A stretch of DNA of 64,000 bases, taken from the NCBI GenBank assembly GCA_046331705.1, contig JAXLQJ010000009.1:1-64000 (forward strand), read 5' to 3'. Source of the DNA: JADJOY01 sp046331705 [NCBI: bacterium] (GTDB lineage: Bacteria > JADJOY01). The translations under genes were made by a program, and so were the position numbers. Under the pieces are notes generated by a model. That model saw only the letters and a list, made by a program, of their open reading frames with translations. It was not told where the DNA came from and made no database searches. This document shows, piece after piece, positions 28,378 through 36,887 of the stretch (the first letter of the stretch is position 1; every line of letters starts with the position of its first letter).

Positions 28378-28585
28378 CGATGGTTTCCTCGCTTGGAAGG
28401 CGCGCTCGCGAAACCGGTTCCGCGTGCGGCGCGCGAAGCTACAGCGCTCGGTTTCGGCCGTCAAAGCAGTCTTCGGCAAGCAGCCTTCGGCGCGTCGCGT
28501 TCCCCCCGTGCCTTGCGGGCGCGGCGCGCCTTCCGCTAAATCGTCGCGTCTCGCGCTTCGCCTTCCCGGCGCGCCCAGGCCCCTC

Positions 28586-29830
28586 GTGAACGCTTACGTC
28601 CTCGCCAACCCGGACCCCGTTGCGCCGTGGAACGATCCGGCGGCCGAGCTCGAGGTCTTCACGCTGCCGCTCGGCGAATGGATGCGGCGGGTGCTCGAAT
28701 CGGAAGGCTTCTCGGTGGTCCCGGCGGCAGACGAGAGCGCGATTCCCTCCGGCGCGCCCTGCCTGGTGATCGGCAGCCACGTGCTCGCCGGCGCCGCGGC
28801 GATCCGCGCCTTCCGAGCGGCGGCCGAAGCGAGCGGCACGAGCCGCGCGCTCGCCCTGCCCGACTGCGCGTTCACGCGCTTCACGACCCCGCTCATGGAG
28901 CTCGCGACCGCGCAGGTCGGCGGCACGCGCGTCCATCGTTACGACGTCTACTGGTGCGCCGACGGGCGATTCACGCGCCGCGACGCGGAGAGCTTCGAGC
29001 CCCTGGTGCTCGACCCGCGCGAGCGCGAGCTGCCGACGAGCGCCCCACCCTTCGTCCCCGGCGAGCGCATGCCGATGGGCATCACGCCCCGGCACGTGTT
29101 CCACATCCGACACTGGTCGCACCTGCACATGGCCAACATCGTCGGCGGGCTCTGCGAGGCGTCGGCCCGGGTGCGGCGGCCACGCACCTGGCTCTGGCTC
29201 GCGTGGCGCCTGCTGCGCGCGTTTCCGTGGACCCTCGGGCGCTTGCTCAACGGCTTCAACCATCGCGGGCGCCGCACCTTCATCCATCCCACCGCGAGCG
29301 TCGAGGGCTGCGTCGTGGGCCGGGGAGTGGTGATCGACGCGGGAGCGGTGGTGCGCGGCTCGATCATCGGCGACGGCGCCAAGATCGGTCAGCACGCCCG
29401 CGTGCAGTGGAGCGTGATCGGTCAGGGAGCGCGGGTGGCGTGGAACGGCATCGCGAGCTTCTCGGTGCTGATGCGCGGCAGCGAGACCAGCTTTCCGGGA
29501 GTGCAGATGTCGGTCGTGGGACGCGAGGCCTACCTGGGCTCGGGTGTGTGGCATCTCGACACCAGCTTCACCGGAGCGGTGCCCGTGAGGGATCGCGATC
29601 GGGTGGTGGCGAGCCACCAGCTGTTGCTGGGCATCGCCGTCGGGCACCGGGGCTTTCTCGGCGCGGGCGTCACCATCGCCGCCGGCCGCGAGATCCCGAA
29701 CGGCACGCGCTGGATCGACGATCCGGCCCGGATGGCCACGCGAATCCCCGTGGACCTCGTCGACGGCGAGGTCTACGCGATCCGCGACGGCCGGCCGGTG
29801 CCGCTCGCCGAGCTGATGAAGAAGCGCTGA
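28586..29830 (+). CDS. Left-handed beta-helix (hexapeptide) protein, paralogue of divergent neighbour
   Basis: A 414-residue protein with the same plan as the gene at 27088-28377: an alpha/beta N-terminal domain starting VNAYVLANPDP, a Trp/His-rich middle (HIRHWSHLHMANIVGGLC), and hexapeptide repeats (IHPTASVEGCVVGRGVVIDAG onward). The C-terminal tail EIPNGTRWIDDPARMATRIP matches AIPNGYRIIQHPKQVVGRIA of its paralogue. GTG 28586 is chosen by alignment with the paralogue's start; SD support is weak. The 208-bp gap between the two divergent starts (28378-28585) holds their promoters, but no clear boxes are seen. Substrate unknown. Confidence 0.7.
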   Translation: MNAYVLANPDPVAPWNDPAAELEVFTLPLGEWMRRVLESEGFSVVPAADESAIPSGAPCLVIGSHVLAGAAAIRAFRAAAEASGTSRALALPDCAFTRFTTPLMELATAQVGGTRVHRYDVYWCADGRFTRRDAESFEPLVLDPRERELPTSAPPFVPGERMPMGITPRHVFHIRHWSHLHMANIVGGLCEASARVRRPRTWLWLAWRLLRAFPWTLGRLLNGFNHRGRRTFIHPTASVEGCVVGRGVVIDAGAVVRGSIIGDGAKIGQHARVQWSVIGQGARVAWNGIASFSVLMRGSETSFPGVQMSVVGREAYLGSGVWHLDTSFTGAVPVRDRDRVVASHQLLLGIAVGHRGFLGAGVTIAAGREIPNGTRWIDDPARMATRIPVDLVDGEVYAIRDGRPVPLAELMKKR

Positions 29831-29879
29831 CGGAGCCACCCGTCCGATCGGTGCGGCGGTCGGCGGCGCTCGCGGCGCG

Positions 29880-31118
29880 TCAGCCTTCGGCGCTCGCCAG
29901 CACCTCGCCGGTGTCGACGTCGACCAGCTCGGCGCGATACGGCTCGCTCGTCCCCGCACGCTTGTGGATGTCGGTGAGCCCGGCGGCGAGCTTGCCGAGG
30001 AACACGGCGCGCATCGCCTCCGGCATCTGGCTCATGGGGAACCCGCGCACCCACACCTTCACCTGGGTGTCGTGATCCCATTCGATCTGGGAGACCTTGC
30101 TGCCCAGGATCGGGTGGTTGCGAAACAGCGCCTCGACCTCGCCTTGCGGGCCGGTCGCCGTCGTCGCCGGGACCGGCGCCGCCGCGGAGCCGTCGAGCGG
30201 CGGGTGCCCCGGAGGCAGGCCGTCCGCGGATCCGGGCGGCATCAGGTTCTTGGGTGCGCGTCCCTCGAGCTTGGCGATGGCGTTCTCGATCCCTTGGGCC
30301 ACCTCCGGGGGTGGCTTCAGGTCCTGCGCCTTGCGGTACGCCTCCAGCGCCTTCGCGGAGTCACCGCTCGCGTGATACGCGTTGCCGAGGTTGAAGTACG
30401 CGTTCACGAAGTCCGGATGCGCCGCGATCACCTTCTGGTACTCGCGAATCGCGTCGTCGCGCCGATTCGCGTAGAGGTACATGGTGGCGAGATCGGTGCG
30501 GACGCTCGCCTCGTCCGGGTTCTTGGCGAGGAACTTCTCGTAGAGCGGAATCGCATCCGCCGCGCGATCCAGGTCGTAGTAGACGTTGGCCAGCGCGACC
30601 GTCGCGTCGAGATTCTCGGGGTCGCTCTTCAGGATCTCGCGGAAGATCGTGCTCGCCTCGTCGGCGTACTCCGGCAGCAGGCTGGCGGCGCGATAGACGC
30701 CGTAGCCGAGCCTGAGCCGCGCATCGATCGAGCTCGCGTCGGCTTGCACCGCATCGCGCAGCGGCTTGAGCGCCGCCTCGATGTCCGCCTTGGCGACAGC
30801 CGGCTGACTCGCGGCTCCTGCGGCCGTCGATGCGACCCCCTGCCCTTGTGTCGCGGCCTGGCGCATGACGTCGGCAGGTCCCCGTGGTGCGCCGCCCGCG
30901 CTCGCTTCCGGCCCCCGGAGCCGCGTCGCGAGCAGCACCGTGCCGCCCACGAAGAGTGTCGCCGCCGCGACGATCGCGAGGGTCGGGCCGAGGGCGGCCT
31001 TGCGCGCGCCCAGCTCGGCGATCTCGAAGCCGCACTCACCGCAGAAGCGGACACCCGGCTTCACGGGCGCCGCGCAACCCGGGCAGAACTTGATGTCGCG
31101 CTGGGGGATCGGGGTCAC
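29880..31118 (-). CDS. Zinc-ribbon, single-pass membrane TPR protein
   Basis: A 412-residue protein. Residues 12-29 form a zinc ribbon with paired CxxC motifs (CPGC and CGEC). A membrane helix follows (about 44-66), then a linker and four to five TPR repeats (about 115-260; for example AYFNLGNAYHASGDSAKALE), and a C-terminal 110-residue domain of unknown type. The ribbon is expected in the cytoplasm and the TPR part outside. GTG 31118 is supported by GAGGAG a few bases upstream. It lies 34 bp after gltX. A scaffold role is inferred; no partner can be named. Confidence 0.75.
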   Translation of the reverse strand: MTPIPQRDIKFCPGCAAPVKPGVRFCGECGFEIAELGARKAALGPTLAIVAAATLFVGGTVLLATRLRGPEASAGGAPRGPADVMRQAATQGQGVASTAAGAASQPAVAKADIEAALKPLRDAVQADASSIDARLRLGYGVYRAASLLPEYADEASTIFREILKSDPENLDATVALANVYYDLDRAADAIPLYEKFLAKNPDEASVRTDLATMYLYANRRDDAIREYQKVIAAHPDFVNAYFNLGNAYHASGDSAKALEAYRKAQDLKPPPEVAQGIENAIAKLEGRAPKNLMPPGSADGLPPGHPPLDGSAAAPVPATTATGPQGEVEALFRNHPILGSKVSQIEWDHDTQVKVWVRGFPMSQMPEAMRAVFLGKLAAGLTDIHKRAGTSEPYRAELVDVDTGEVLASAEG

Positions 31119-31152
31119 GACGAGCTCCTCGTTCGGTGCGGGAATGCCGCCC

Positions 31153-32652
31153 TCAACCGGCGACGTAGTGCGCGAGCGCGCGCTCGAGACGACGACGCAC
31201 GGACTCGCGCCCCAGGATGGCCAGCGTCTCGTCGATCGGCGGGCTCACGGTGCCGCCGCTCACGGCGATGCGCGCCGGCTGCGCGACCCGCGCCATCTTG
31301 CCCTCGCGCGCCTCGGCGAGGCGCGTGAGAACCGCGTGGATCTCCGCGGTCTCGAACGGCTCGATGCCGTCCAGCGCCGCCGCGAGCTCGCGCAGCGCCG
31401 CCAGACCGTCGGCGTTGAGCCACTTCCTCGCGTCCTTGGAATCCGGCGGCGGCAGCGCGATGTCTTCGTCGCCGACCAGGAAGAAGCGGCCGAGCTCGGT
31501 CATCTCGGCGAGCGTCTTGGCGCGGTCCTGGAGCGCCTTGACGATCCGGACCAGGTGCTCGCTCGCGGCCACCTCGATGCGCTGGTCAGCGCGCTCCGGC
31601 AACGCCAGGAAGCGCGCCCACTCGCCGGCGAGCGTCGCCGCGTCGCGATGGCGCATGTAGTGACCCGAGAGCCACGTCAGCTTGTCGCGGTCGAACACCG
31701 CCGCGGCCGTGCCACAGCCCTCGAGCGTGAACGCCGCCACCATCTCGTCGAGGCTGATGACCTCTTGGTCGCCGAGGCTCCAGCCCAGCCGAACCAGGTA
31801 GTTCCGCAGCGCGTCCGCCAGAAAGCCGTCCTCGTCGAGATACGAGGTGACGCTGGTGGCGCCGTGGCGCTTCGAGAGTCGCGAGCGATCGCCGCCCAGG
31901 ATCATCGGCACGTGGGCGAAATGCGGCAGCGCGTAGCCGAGCGCACGATAGAGCAGGATCTGCTTGGGAGTGTTCGAGACGTGGTCGTCGCCGCGCACCA
32001 CGTGGGTGATCTTCATCCATGCGTCGTCGGCGACGGCGGCGAGGTTGTAGGTCGGCGTCCCGTCGGAACGCAGCACCACGAAGTCCTCGATCTGCTCGCA
32101 CTCGAAGTGGAGCGCACCCTTGATGCCGTCCGTCCAGCCCACGCCGCCAACCAGCGGCGCCTTGAACCGCAGCACCGCGGGGGCGTCCGCGGGGGTGTCG
32201 GTGCGCTCGCGACAGCGGCGGTCGTAGCCCGGCGGCCGGCCGCTCTTCTGCGCCGCCTCGCGCCGCGCCGCGAGCTCGTCGGGCGTGCAAACGCACCGGT
32301 AGGCCGCACCGCGCTCGAGCAGCGCCCGTCCAGCCGCTTGGTGCGCGGCGAGCCGCTTCGATTGAAGGACGGCGCGCCGCTGCCACGGGTCGCCGGCGGG
32401 CAGCGCGTCGAAGTAGGCATCGTCGGCGTCCTCGAACACGTCGCCTTGGATGCCGAGGGCGCTCATGCCGGCGAGGATCGGCACCAACAGCTCGGGCCGG
32501 TTGCGCTCGCGATCGGTGTCCTCCACGCGCACGTAGAACTTGCCACCCGAGTGACGCGCCAGGAGCCAGTTGAAGAGCGCGGTCCGCGCGCCGCCGACGT
32601 GCAGGAAGCCGGTCGGGCTGGGGGCGAAACGCGTGACGACGACCTCGGACAT
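31153..32652 (-). CDS. gltX: Glutamyl-tRNA synthetase
   Basis: A 499-residue class I aminoacyl-tRNA synthetase charging tRNA-Glu. The HIGH-type motif is in PSPTGFLHVGGARTALFNW and the KMSKS-type motif is SRLSKRHG. The segment VRVEDTDRERNRPE and VVRGDDHVSNTPKQ are typical of GluRS. The C-terminal anticodon-binding domain is complete. Whether it also charges tRNA-Gln cannot be decided without knowing whether glnS or gatCAB exists elsewhere. It lies 49 bp after the MEMO-family gene. Confidence 0.96.
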   Translation of the reverse strand: MSEVVVTRFAPSPTGFLHVGGARTALFNWLLARHSGGKFYVRVEDTDRERNRPELLVPILAGMSALGIQGDVFEDADDAYFDALPAGDPWQRRAVLQSKRLAAHQAAGRALLERGAAYRCVCTPDELAARREAAQKSGRPPGYDRRCRERTDTPADAPAVLRFKAPLVGGVGWTDGIKGALHFECEQIEDFVVLRSDGTPTYNLAAVADDAWMKITHVVRGDDHVSNTPKQILLYRALGYALPHFAHVPMILGGDRSRLSKRHGATSVTSYLDEDGFLADALRNYLVRLGWSLGDQEVISLDEMVAAFTLEGCGTAAAVFDRDKLTWLSGHYMRHRDAATLAGEWARFLALPERADQRIEVAASEHLVRIVKALQDRAKTLAEMTELGRFFLVGDEDIALPPPDSKDARKWLNADGLAALRELAAALDGIEPFETAEIHAVLTRLAEAREGKMARVAQPARIAVSGGTVSPPIDETLAILGRESVRRRLERALAHYVAG

Positions 32653-32701
32653 GCGGCAGGTCTCCCGGTGGATCGCGGCACGCTCGCGCCGCGCGTGGCG
32701 A

Positions 32702-33622
32702 TCAGGCGAGCGGCGCCGCTCGTCGCGCGTGGCGCGCGTCGAAGACGATGCCCGCGTAACCGACGAAGTCCTGGGGCTCTCCCCGCGGACGAACGTCGTG
32801 ACTCGTCGTGTAGGAAAGCAAGCGGCCGCGCGTGGCGCCCCGCGCCACCGCGAACGCGATCGCCGCGGCCATCGCACCGGGGCCGCAGGCGTTCTGGTGG
32901 CGAAGTGCCTCGGCCACGATCTCATCCGCGCGCATCGTGGTGGCGAGCGCCAGAATGGCCGCGTCGTTGGTGTGCTTCACCCAATCCAGCGCCGCGCGCC
33001 CTCGGCCATGAGGCGTGAAGTCGTAGTGGGGTCCGTAATGCGTGAGATCGGTGGAGCCGATGGCGACGACTGCCTCGTCGGCGCCCGCCACGTCCGCGAC
33101 CCAGCGGCCCACCTGGGCCGCGCCGACCCGCGGGCCCACCAGGATCGGCACGATGCGCGCCTTCGGCCACAGCTCCTGCACCAGCGGAACCTGGACCTCG
33201 ATCGAATGCTCGCGGCGGTGCGACTCGGCGCGGGCTTCGATCTCCCCCGCCGCGCGATCGAGCACCCGCGCCGCGAAGCTCGCGTCCACCGCCACCTCGC
33301 CGAGCGGGGTCAGCCAGCTCCCCTCGGGATCGAGCTGCGCGCGCTGGCGTGCTTCGCCCCAGTGGTCGGCGCCGAAGATCACCACCGTGTCGGGGGTGAC
33401 GCCACGCGCGATCTCGCGCAGCACGCAGCCGGCAACGGCACCCGAGTACACCCAGCCGGCGTGCGGCACGACACCGCCCACGGGGACGGCGGCGCCCAGC
33501 GCGGCGGCCTCGTGCCGCCGCTCCGGGCTCTCGCCCAGGATCTCGATGAGCTCGGCGTGACAGCCGGCACGGTCGCCTGGGTAGAACTGCCCAGCCACGG
33601 CGGGAGAACGTCGGTTCGTCAT
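32702..33622 (-). CDS. MEMO1-family protein (AmmeMemoRadiSam protein B type)
   Basis: A 306-residue protein of the MEMO family. Recognised segments are PAVAGQFYPGDRAGCHAEL at the start, VPHAGWVYSGAVAG, FGADHWGE, the REHSIEVQVPLVQEL signature and STDLTHYGP. The metal-site His residues of these motifs are present. Human MEMO1 binds iron/copper; bacterial homologues usually sit with an AMMECR1 protein and a radical SAM enzyme. Here the next gene is a radical SAM enzyme, but of the cobalamin-binding type, and no AMMECR1 gene is in the window, so the usual trio is not seen. ATG 33622 starts directly before the conserved region. Confidence 0.88.
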   Translation of the reverse strand: MTNRRSPAVAGQFYPGDRAGCHAELIEILGESPERRHEAAALGAAVPVGGVVPHAGWVYSGAVAGCVLREIARGVTPDTVVIFGADHWGEARQRAQLDPEGSWLTPLGEVAVDASFAARVLDRAAGEIEARAESHRREHSIEVQVPLVQELWPKARIVPILVGPRVGAAQVGRWVADVAGADEAVVAIGSTDLTHYGPHYDFTPHGRGRAALDWVKHTNDAAILALATTMRADEIVAEALRHQNACGPGAMAAAIAFAVARGATRGRLLSYTTSHDVRPRGEPQDFVGYAGIVFDARHARRAAPLA

Positions 33623-33744
33623 GATTTCGCGGCGCTTTTCCGCAACTTCGAGCCGCGTGCGGAAGCTACCGATCGCCCCTCCCCCCGTCAAGCAACGGCG
33701 GGGTGCGGGGCGTCGAATCCGAGCCGACGCCGAGGTCCGAATCC

Positions 33745-35310
33745 TCAGCTCGCGAGCAGCGGCCGCGCCCGTCGAGCAAGCGCGGACGATCGCTCGCGCC
33801 GCCCCCGAGCGCGTCGCACCAGCCCGCGTGCGTAGTGGCGGAGATACGCGCGCTCTTCGACCCCCGCGCGCCGCAGCGTCCCTGCACCCAGCGCGAGCCA
33901 GCTGGCGAGCACCACCGCGAGCTCGGGCCAGCGCTCGATCCCAAGCTGGCCCACGCGGCCGCGCAACGAGCGCGGCACGAGCGGCAACAGTCGGAACGCG
34001 AGCGCGTATGCGGCGAGCGCCCGCGAATGGGACGCACCGCCGCCATCGCTCGCGCGCTCGCGCGCGGTGTCGTGGTAGCCAATCAGCTCGCCGTCGGCGA
34101 TCGCGTCGGCCTGAGCCGTCGAGACGCTGCCCGCGGCGACCGCGCGCGCGAGCATCTCGGTCCCGGGGAAGTACGTGGCCCAGTAGACCGAGATCCGGGT
34201 CGGTGTGTGCTCCGCGTAGAAGCGCAACGCGCGCTGCTGCGCGTCCGCGGGCTCGTCGGGCAGGCCGAGGATGTGATCGACCTGCACGGGCACTCCCCGC
34301 TGCTCGAGATTGGCGATGGCGCGTTCGACCTGGCCCGTGCGCTCGTAGCGTTTGAGCGACGCGCGCTTGAACTCGTCGTCGACCGATTGCACGCCGACCT
34401 GGACGCCGACGCAGCCCGCCTCGGCGAGCCAGCGCGCGACCTCGGCGTCCAGATAGCGGGGATGGCTCATGCACCGGAACGGGGCGCCGATCGCGCGGCG
34501 ATAGCGAGACAGAAAAGGTGCGAGCCAATCCTTGTCGACCGTGAACACGTCGTCCTGGAAGTTCACCAGGCGCAGGCGCCCGTAGCGCGCTTGGGCGGCG
34601 CCGAGCTCCTCCAGCACGTGCTCCGCGCTGCGCTGCCGGACGTACTTGCCGCGCGGCTCCGCCGCCAGCTCGACGAAGAAGTTGTTGAAGCAGAACGTAC
34701 AGCGATACGGGCAGCCCCTGGACGCCATCGTCAGGTAGACGTGGGCCACGTCGAGGTGCCGTTCCCAGAGCGCCTTGTCGAAATGCGGCAACGAATCGAG
34801 GTCCGCGAAGAACGGTAGCTGCGGCCCGGCGACGATCCGGCCATCGCCGCCGCGGTAGCGCAGGTTGGGGACCCCCTGCGGCGACTCGCCTCGCTCGAGC
34901 GCCGCGAGCAACCGCGGAAACGCGACATCGCCCTCGCCCACGCACACGAAGTCCACGCACTCGTCGGCGAGCACCCGCTCCGCAACGGCCGATGCGTGCA
35001 CTCCTCCGAAGACCACCTGGAGATCCGGCATCGCACGCTTGGCCTCGCGCGCCACGGCGAGCATCCACCGGTAGGAGTTGGTGAGCGCCGAGCACGCGAG
35101 CACGTCGGGGCGTTGCTCGCGGATCGCGGCGAGCACCGCCGCGGTGTCGTCGAGGCGCCGCGCCAGCGCCGGCACGCGCAGGAAGTAGCGATCGTCGAAG
35201 AGCGCCGCCGAGAACGCCAGCCCCACCGTGTGACCGTCGCGGCGCGCCAGCGCGGCGAGCAGGCTCACCGCGAGCTGCTCGCAGCCGATGCCGAGAAAGG
35301 TCACGCGCAC
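33745..35310 (-). CDS. Cobalamin-binding-type radical SAM protein (1)
   Basis: A protein of about 521 residues. The first 150 form a B12-binding-like Rossmann domain (VHVRVTFLGIGCEQLA, then VFGGVHASAVAERV). The radical SAM cluster motif is SRGCPYRCTFC, followed by a TIM-barrel domain with VQVGVQSVDD and VDHILGLPDEPADAQ; the C-terminal 110 residues are variable and basic. The DxHxxG cobalamin motif is absent, as in many members of this class. GTG 35310 leaves 31 bp to the upstream gene; GTG 35304 or the ATG at 35391 are alternatives. Family members make methyl transfers or ring changes on lipids, cofactors or natural products. Substrate unknown. Confidence 0.82.
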   Translation of the reverse strand: MRVTFLGIGCEQLAVSLLAALARRDGHTVGLAFSAALFDDRYFLRVPALARRLDDTAAVLAAIREQRPDVLACSALTNSYRWMLAVAREAKRAMPDLQVVFGGVHASAVAERVLADECVDFVCVGEGDVAFPRLLAALERGESPQGVPNLRYRGGDGRIVAGPQLPFFADLDSLPHFDKALWERHLDVAHVYLTMASRGCPYRCTFCFNNFFVELAAEPRGKYVRQRSAEHVLEELGAAQARYGRLRLVNFQDDVFTVDKDWLAPFLSRYRRAIGAPFRCMSHPRYLDAEVARWLAEAGCVGVQVGVQSVDDEFKRASLKRYERTGQVERAIANLEQRGVPVQVDHILGLPDEPADAQQRALRFYAEHTPTRISVYWATYFPGTEMLARAVAAGSVSTAQADAIADGELIGYHDTARERASDGGGASHSRALAAYALAFRLLPLVPRSLRGRVGQLGIERWPELAVVLASWLALGAGTLRRAGVEERAYLRHYARGLVRRARGRRERSSALARRARPLLAS

Positions 35311-35341
35311 GTGGACACGCTCGGCACGCGCCGCCGCTCGC

Positions 35342-36709
35342 TCATGCGAAGACCCGCCACGCGCGGCTCGCGAGGTAGCGCAGATGCGCAAAGCTTCGCA
35401 TCTGGCGCAGCATCGCGAGGATCGCGCGCGGTCGCAGATAGAAGCGTAGGAACGCGCGCCGTTGCCACCCGGGCACGTCGAGCGCGTCGCTCCGTCGGGC
35501 GCCGCCGCCGGTGGTCAGAAAGTGCTCCCACGACGGGCGCTCGTCCTCGATTCCCGCGGCGGCGCGCGTTCCCGGCAAGGGCAGGAAATTCGAGAACTGG
35601 GCGTGGTCGAGGTCGAGATCGAGCGCGAGCCGGATCGTGGCGCGCACGTCGTCCTCGGTCTCGTCCGGGTAGCCGACGATGAAGAAGCCGGTGGTGCGAA
35701 TGCCGAGCCGACGCGCGATCGCGAGCTTCTCCTCGACCATGCGCAAGTCGAGCTCCTTCTGCATCGCCTCGAGGACCCGCGGCGAGCCCGACTCGATCCC
35801 CACCGCGAACGCGACCAAGCCAGCCCGACGCATGAGCGCCAGAAGCTCCTCGTCGACGGTGTCCAGGCGCATGCCGTTCGGACAACACCACGTGATCGGC
35901 TCGGCGCGCGAGAGCAGCGCCTCGCAGAACGCGCGGACCACCTTGCGGCTGGTGGTGAAGTTGTCGTCCTCGAGGTGCAGCTCGCGAACTCCATGACGGC
36001 CGACCAGCACGTCGATCTCGGCCAGCACGTTCGCCATGCTGCGCACCCGCAGCCGGCGGCCCGCGGTGCTGACGGCGTCGCAGAAGGCACAGAGATACGG
36101 ACAACCGCGCGTCACCAGAAACGGTGCCACGGGGAAGCCGTTGGCAACCACGCCGTGGGGCGCCGGCGGATAGGACGCGGGCGGCATCAGGTCCCACGCC
36201 GGGAACGGGATGGCGTCGAGGTCCTCGGCGAAGCGCGTCGCCGATGCGACCACGCGATCGTCCTCGCGGCGCACGAGATTCTCCACGCCGTCCACCGGCC
36301 GACCGCTGCTCAGCGCGTCCACGAGCTCCATCAGGCCGCGCTCGGCCTCGCCGCGAAACGCGTAGTCGATCTCGGGCAGATAGCCGAGGGCGTGCTCCGG
36401 ATCGGCGCTCGCGTGCGGGCCGCCGAGCAGCAAGCACGCCTTCGGGAAACGCTGCCGCGCGATCCCGGCGAGCGCGCGCACTTGCGGCAGATCGCAGGAA
36501 AACGACTGGAAGCCGATCACATCGTAGTGCTCGCGCTCGATCCGAGCGGCGAACCGGCGCTCGTCCAGGCGGTCCCGCATGCCGTCGACCACGGCCACGT
36601 CGTGCCCCGCCTGCGTCAACACCGCGCCCAGATAGCCGAGTCCGAGGCTCGGCACGACGGTCGGGATGCGCCGGCTCCACGGCCGCACCAAGAGCACCCG
36701 TGCGCTCAC
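35342..36709 (-). CDS. Cobalamin-binding-type radical SAM protein (2)
   Basis: A 455-residue protein. The B12-binding-like domain covers residues 1-150 (VLLVRPWSRRIPTVVPSLGL, then LLLGGPHASADPEHAL), and the radical SAM motif is TRGCPYLCAFC. The barrel carries LHLEDDNFTTSRKVV and FAVGIESGSPRVLEAM; GFFIVGYPDETEDD closes the core. GTG 36709 follows an excellent SD (GGAGGT, five bases away). It shares the operon direction with radical SAM gene 1 (31 bp) and follows the membrane/propeller gene by 178 bp. Members include methylthiotransferase-, BchE- and hopanoid-methylase-like enzymes, but none can be assigned here. Confidence 0.87.
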   Translation of the reverse strand: MSARVLLVRPWSRRIPTVVPSLGLGYLGAVLTQAGHDVAVVDGMRDRLDERRFAARIEREHYDVIGFQSFSCDLPQVRALAGIARQRFPKACLLLGGPHASADPEHALGYLPEIDYAFRGEAERGLMELVDALSSGRPVDGVENLVRREDDRVVASATRFAEDLDAIPFPAWDLMPPASYPPAPHGVVANGFPVAPFLVTRGCPYLCAFCDAVSTAGRRLRVRSMANVLAEIDVLVGRHGVRELHLEDDNFTTSRKVVRAFCEALLSRAEPITWCCPNGMRLDTVDEELLALMRRAGLVAFAVGIESGSPRVLEAMQKELDLRMVEEKLAIARRLGIRTTGFFIVGYPDETEDDVRATIRLALDLDLDHAQFSNFLPLPGTRAAAGIEDERPSWEHFLTTGGGARRSDALDVPGWQRRAFLRFYLRPRAILAMLRQMRSFAHLRYLASRAWRVFA

Positions 36710-36887
36710 GGTCGACCTCCGCGTCGCGAGCTGCGGCGGCGCGAAACGACGCGGCGGAGGCGGCTGGGACGAGTCGCGGGCAAGATCACGATCTCGAGGA
36801 GGCCGCGAGGGGGAGGCGAGCTTACACCGGTCGCGCCGGGGCCGACCAACGGTTGGTCGGCCCGCCTGCGCGGCCCCCGCGGAATGC

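Noticed and set aside
33745-35310. Third member of an AmmeMemoRadiSam system next to the MEMO-family gene
   Set aside because: The protein has a B12-binding-like domain and a different radical SAM layout, so it is not the partner enzyme of that system.
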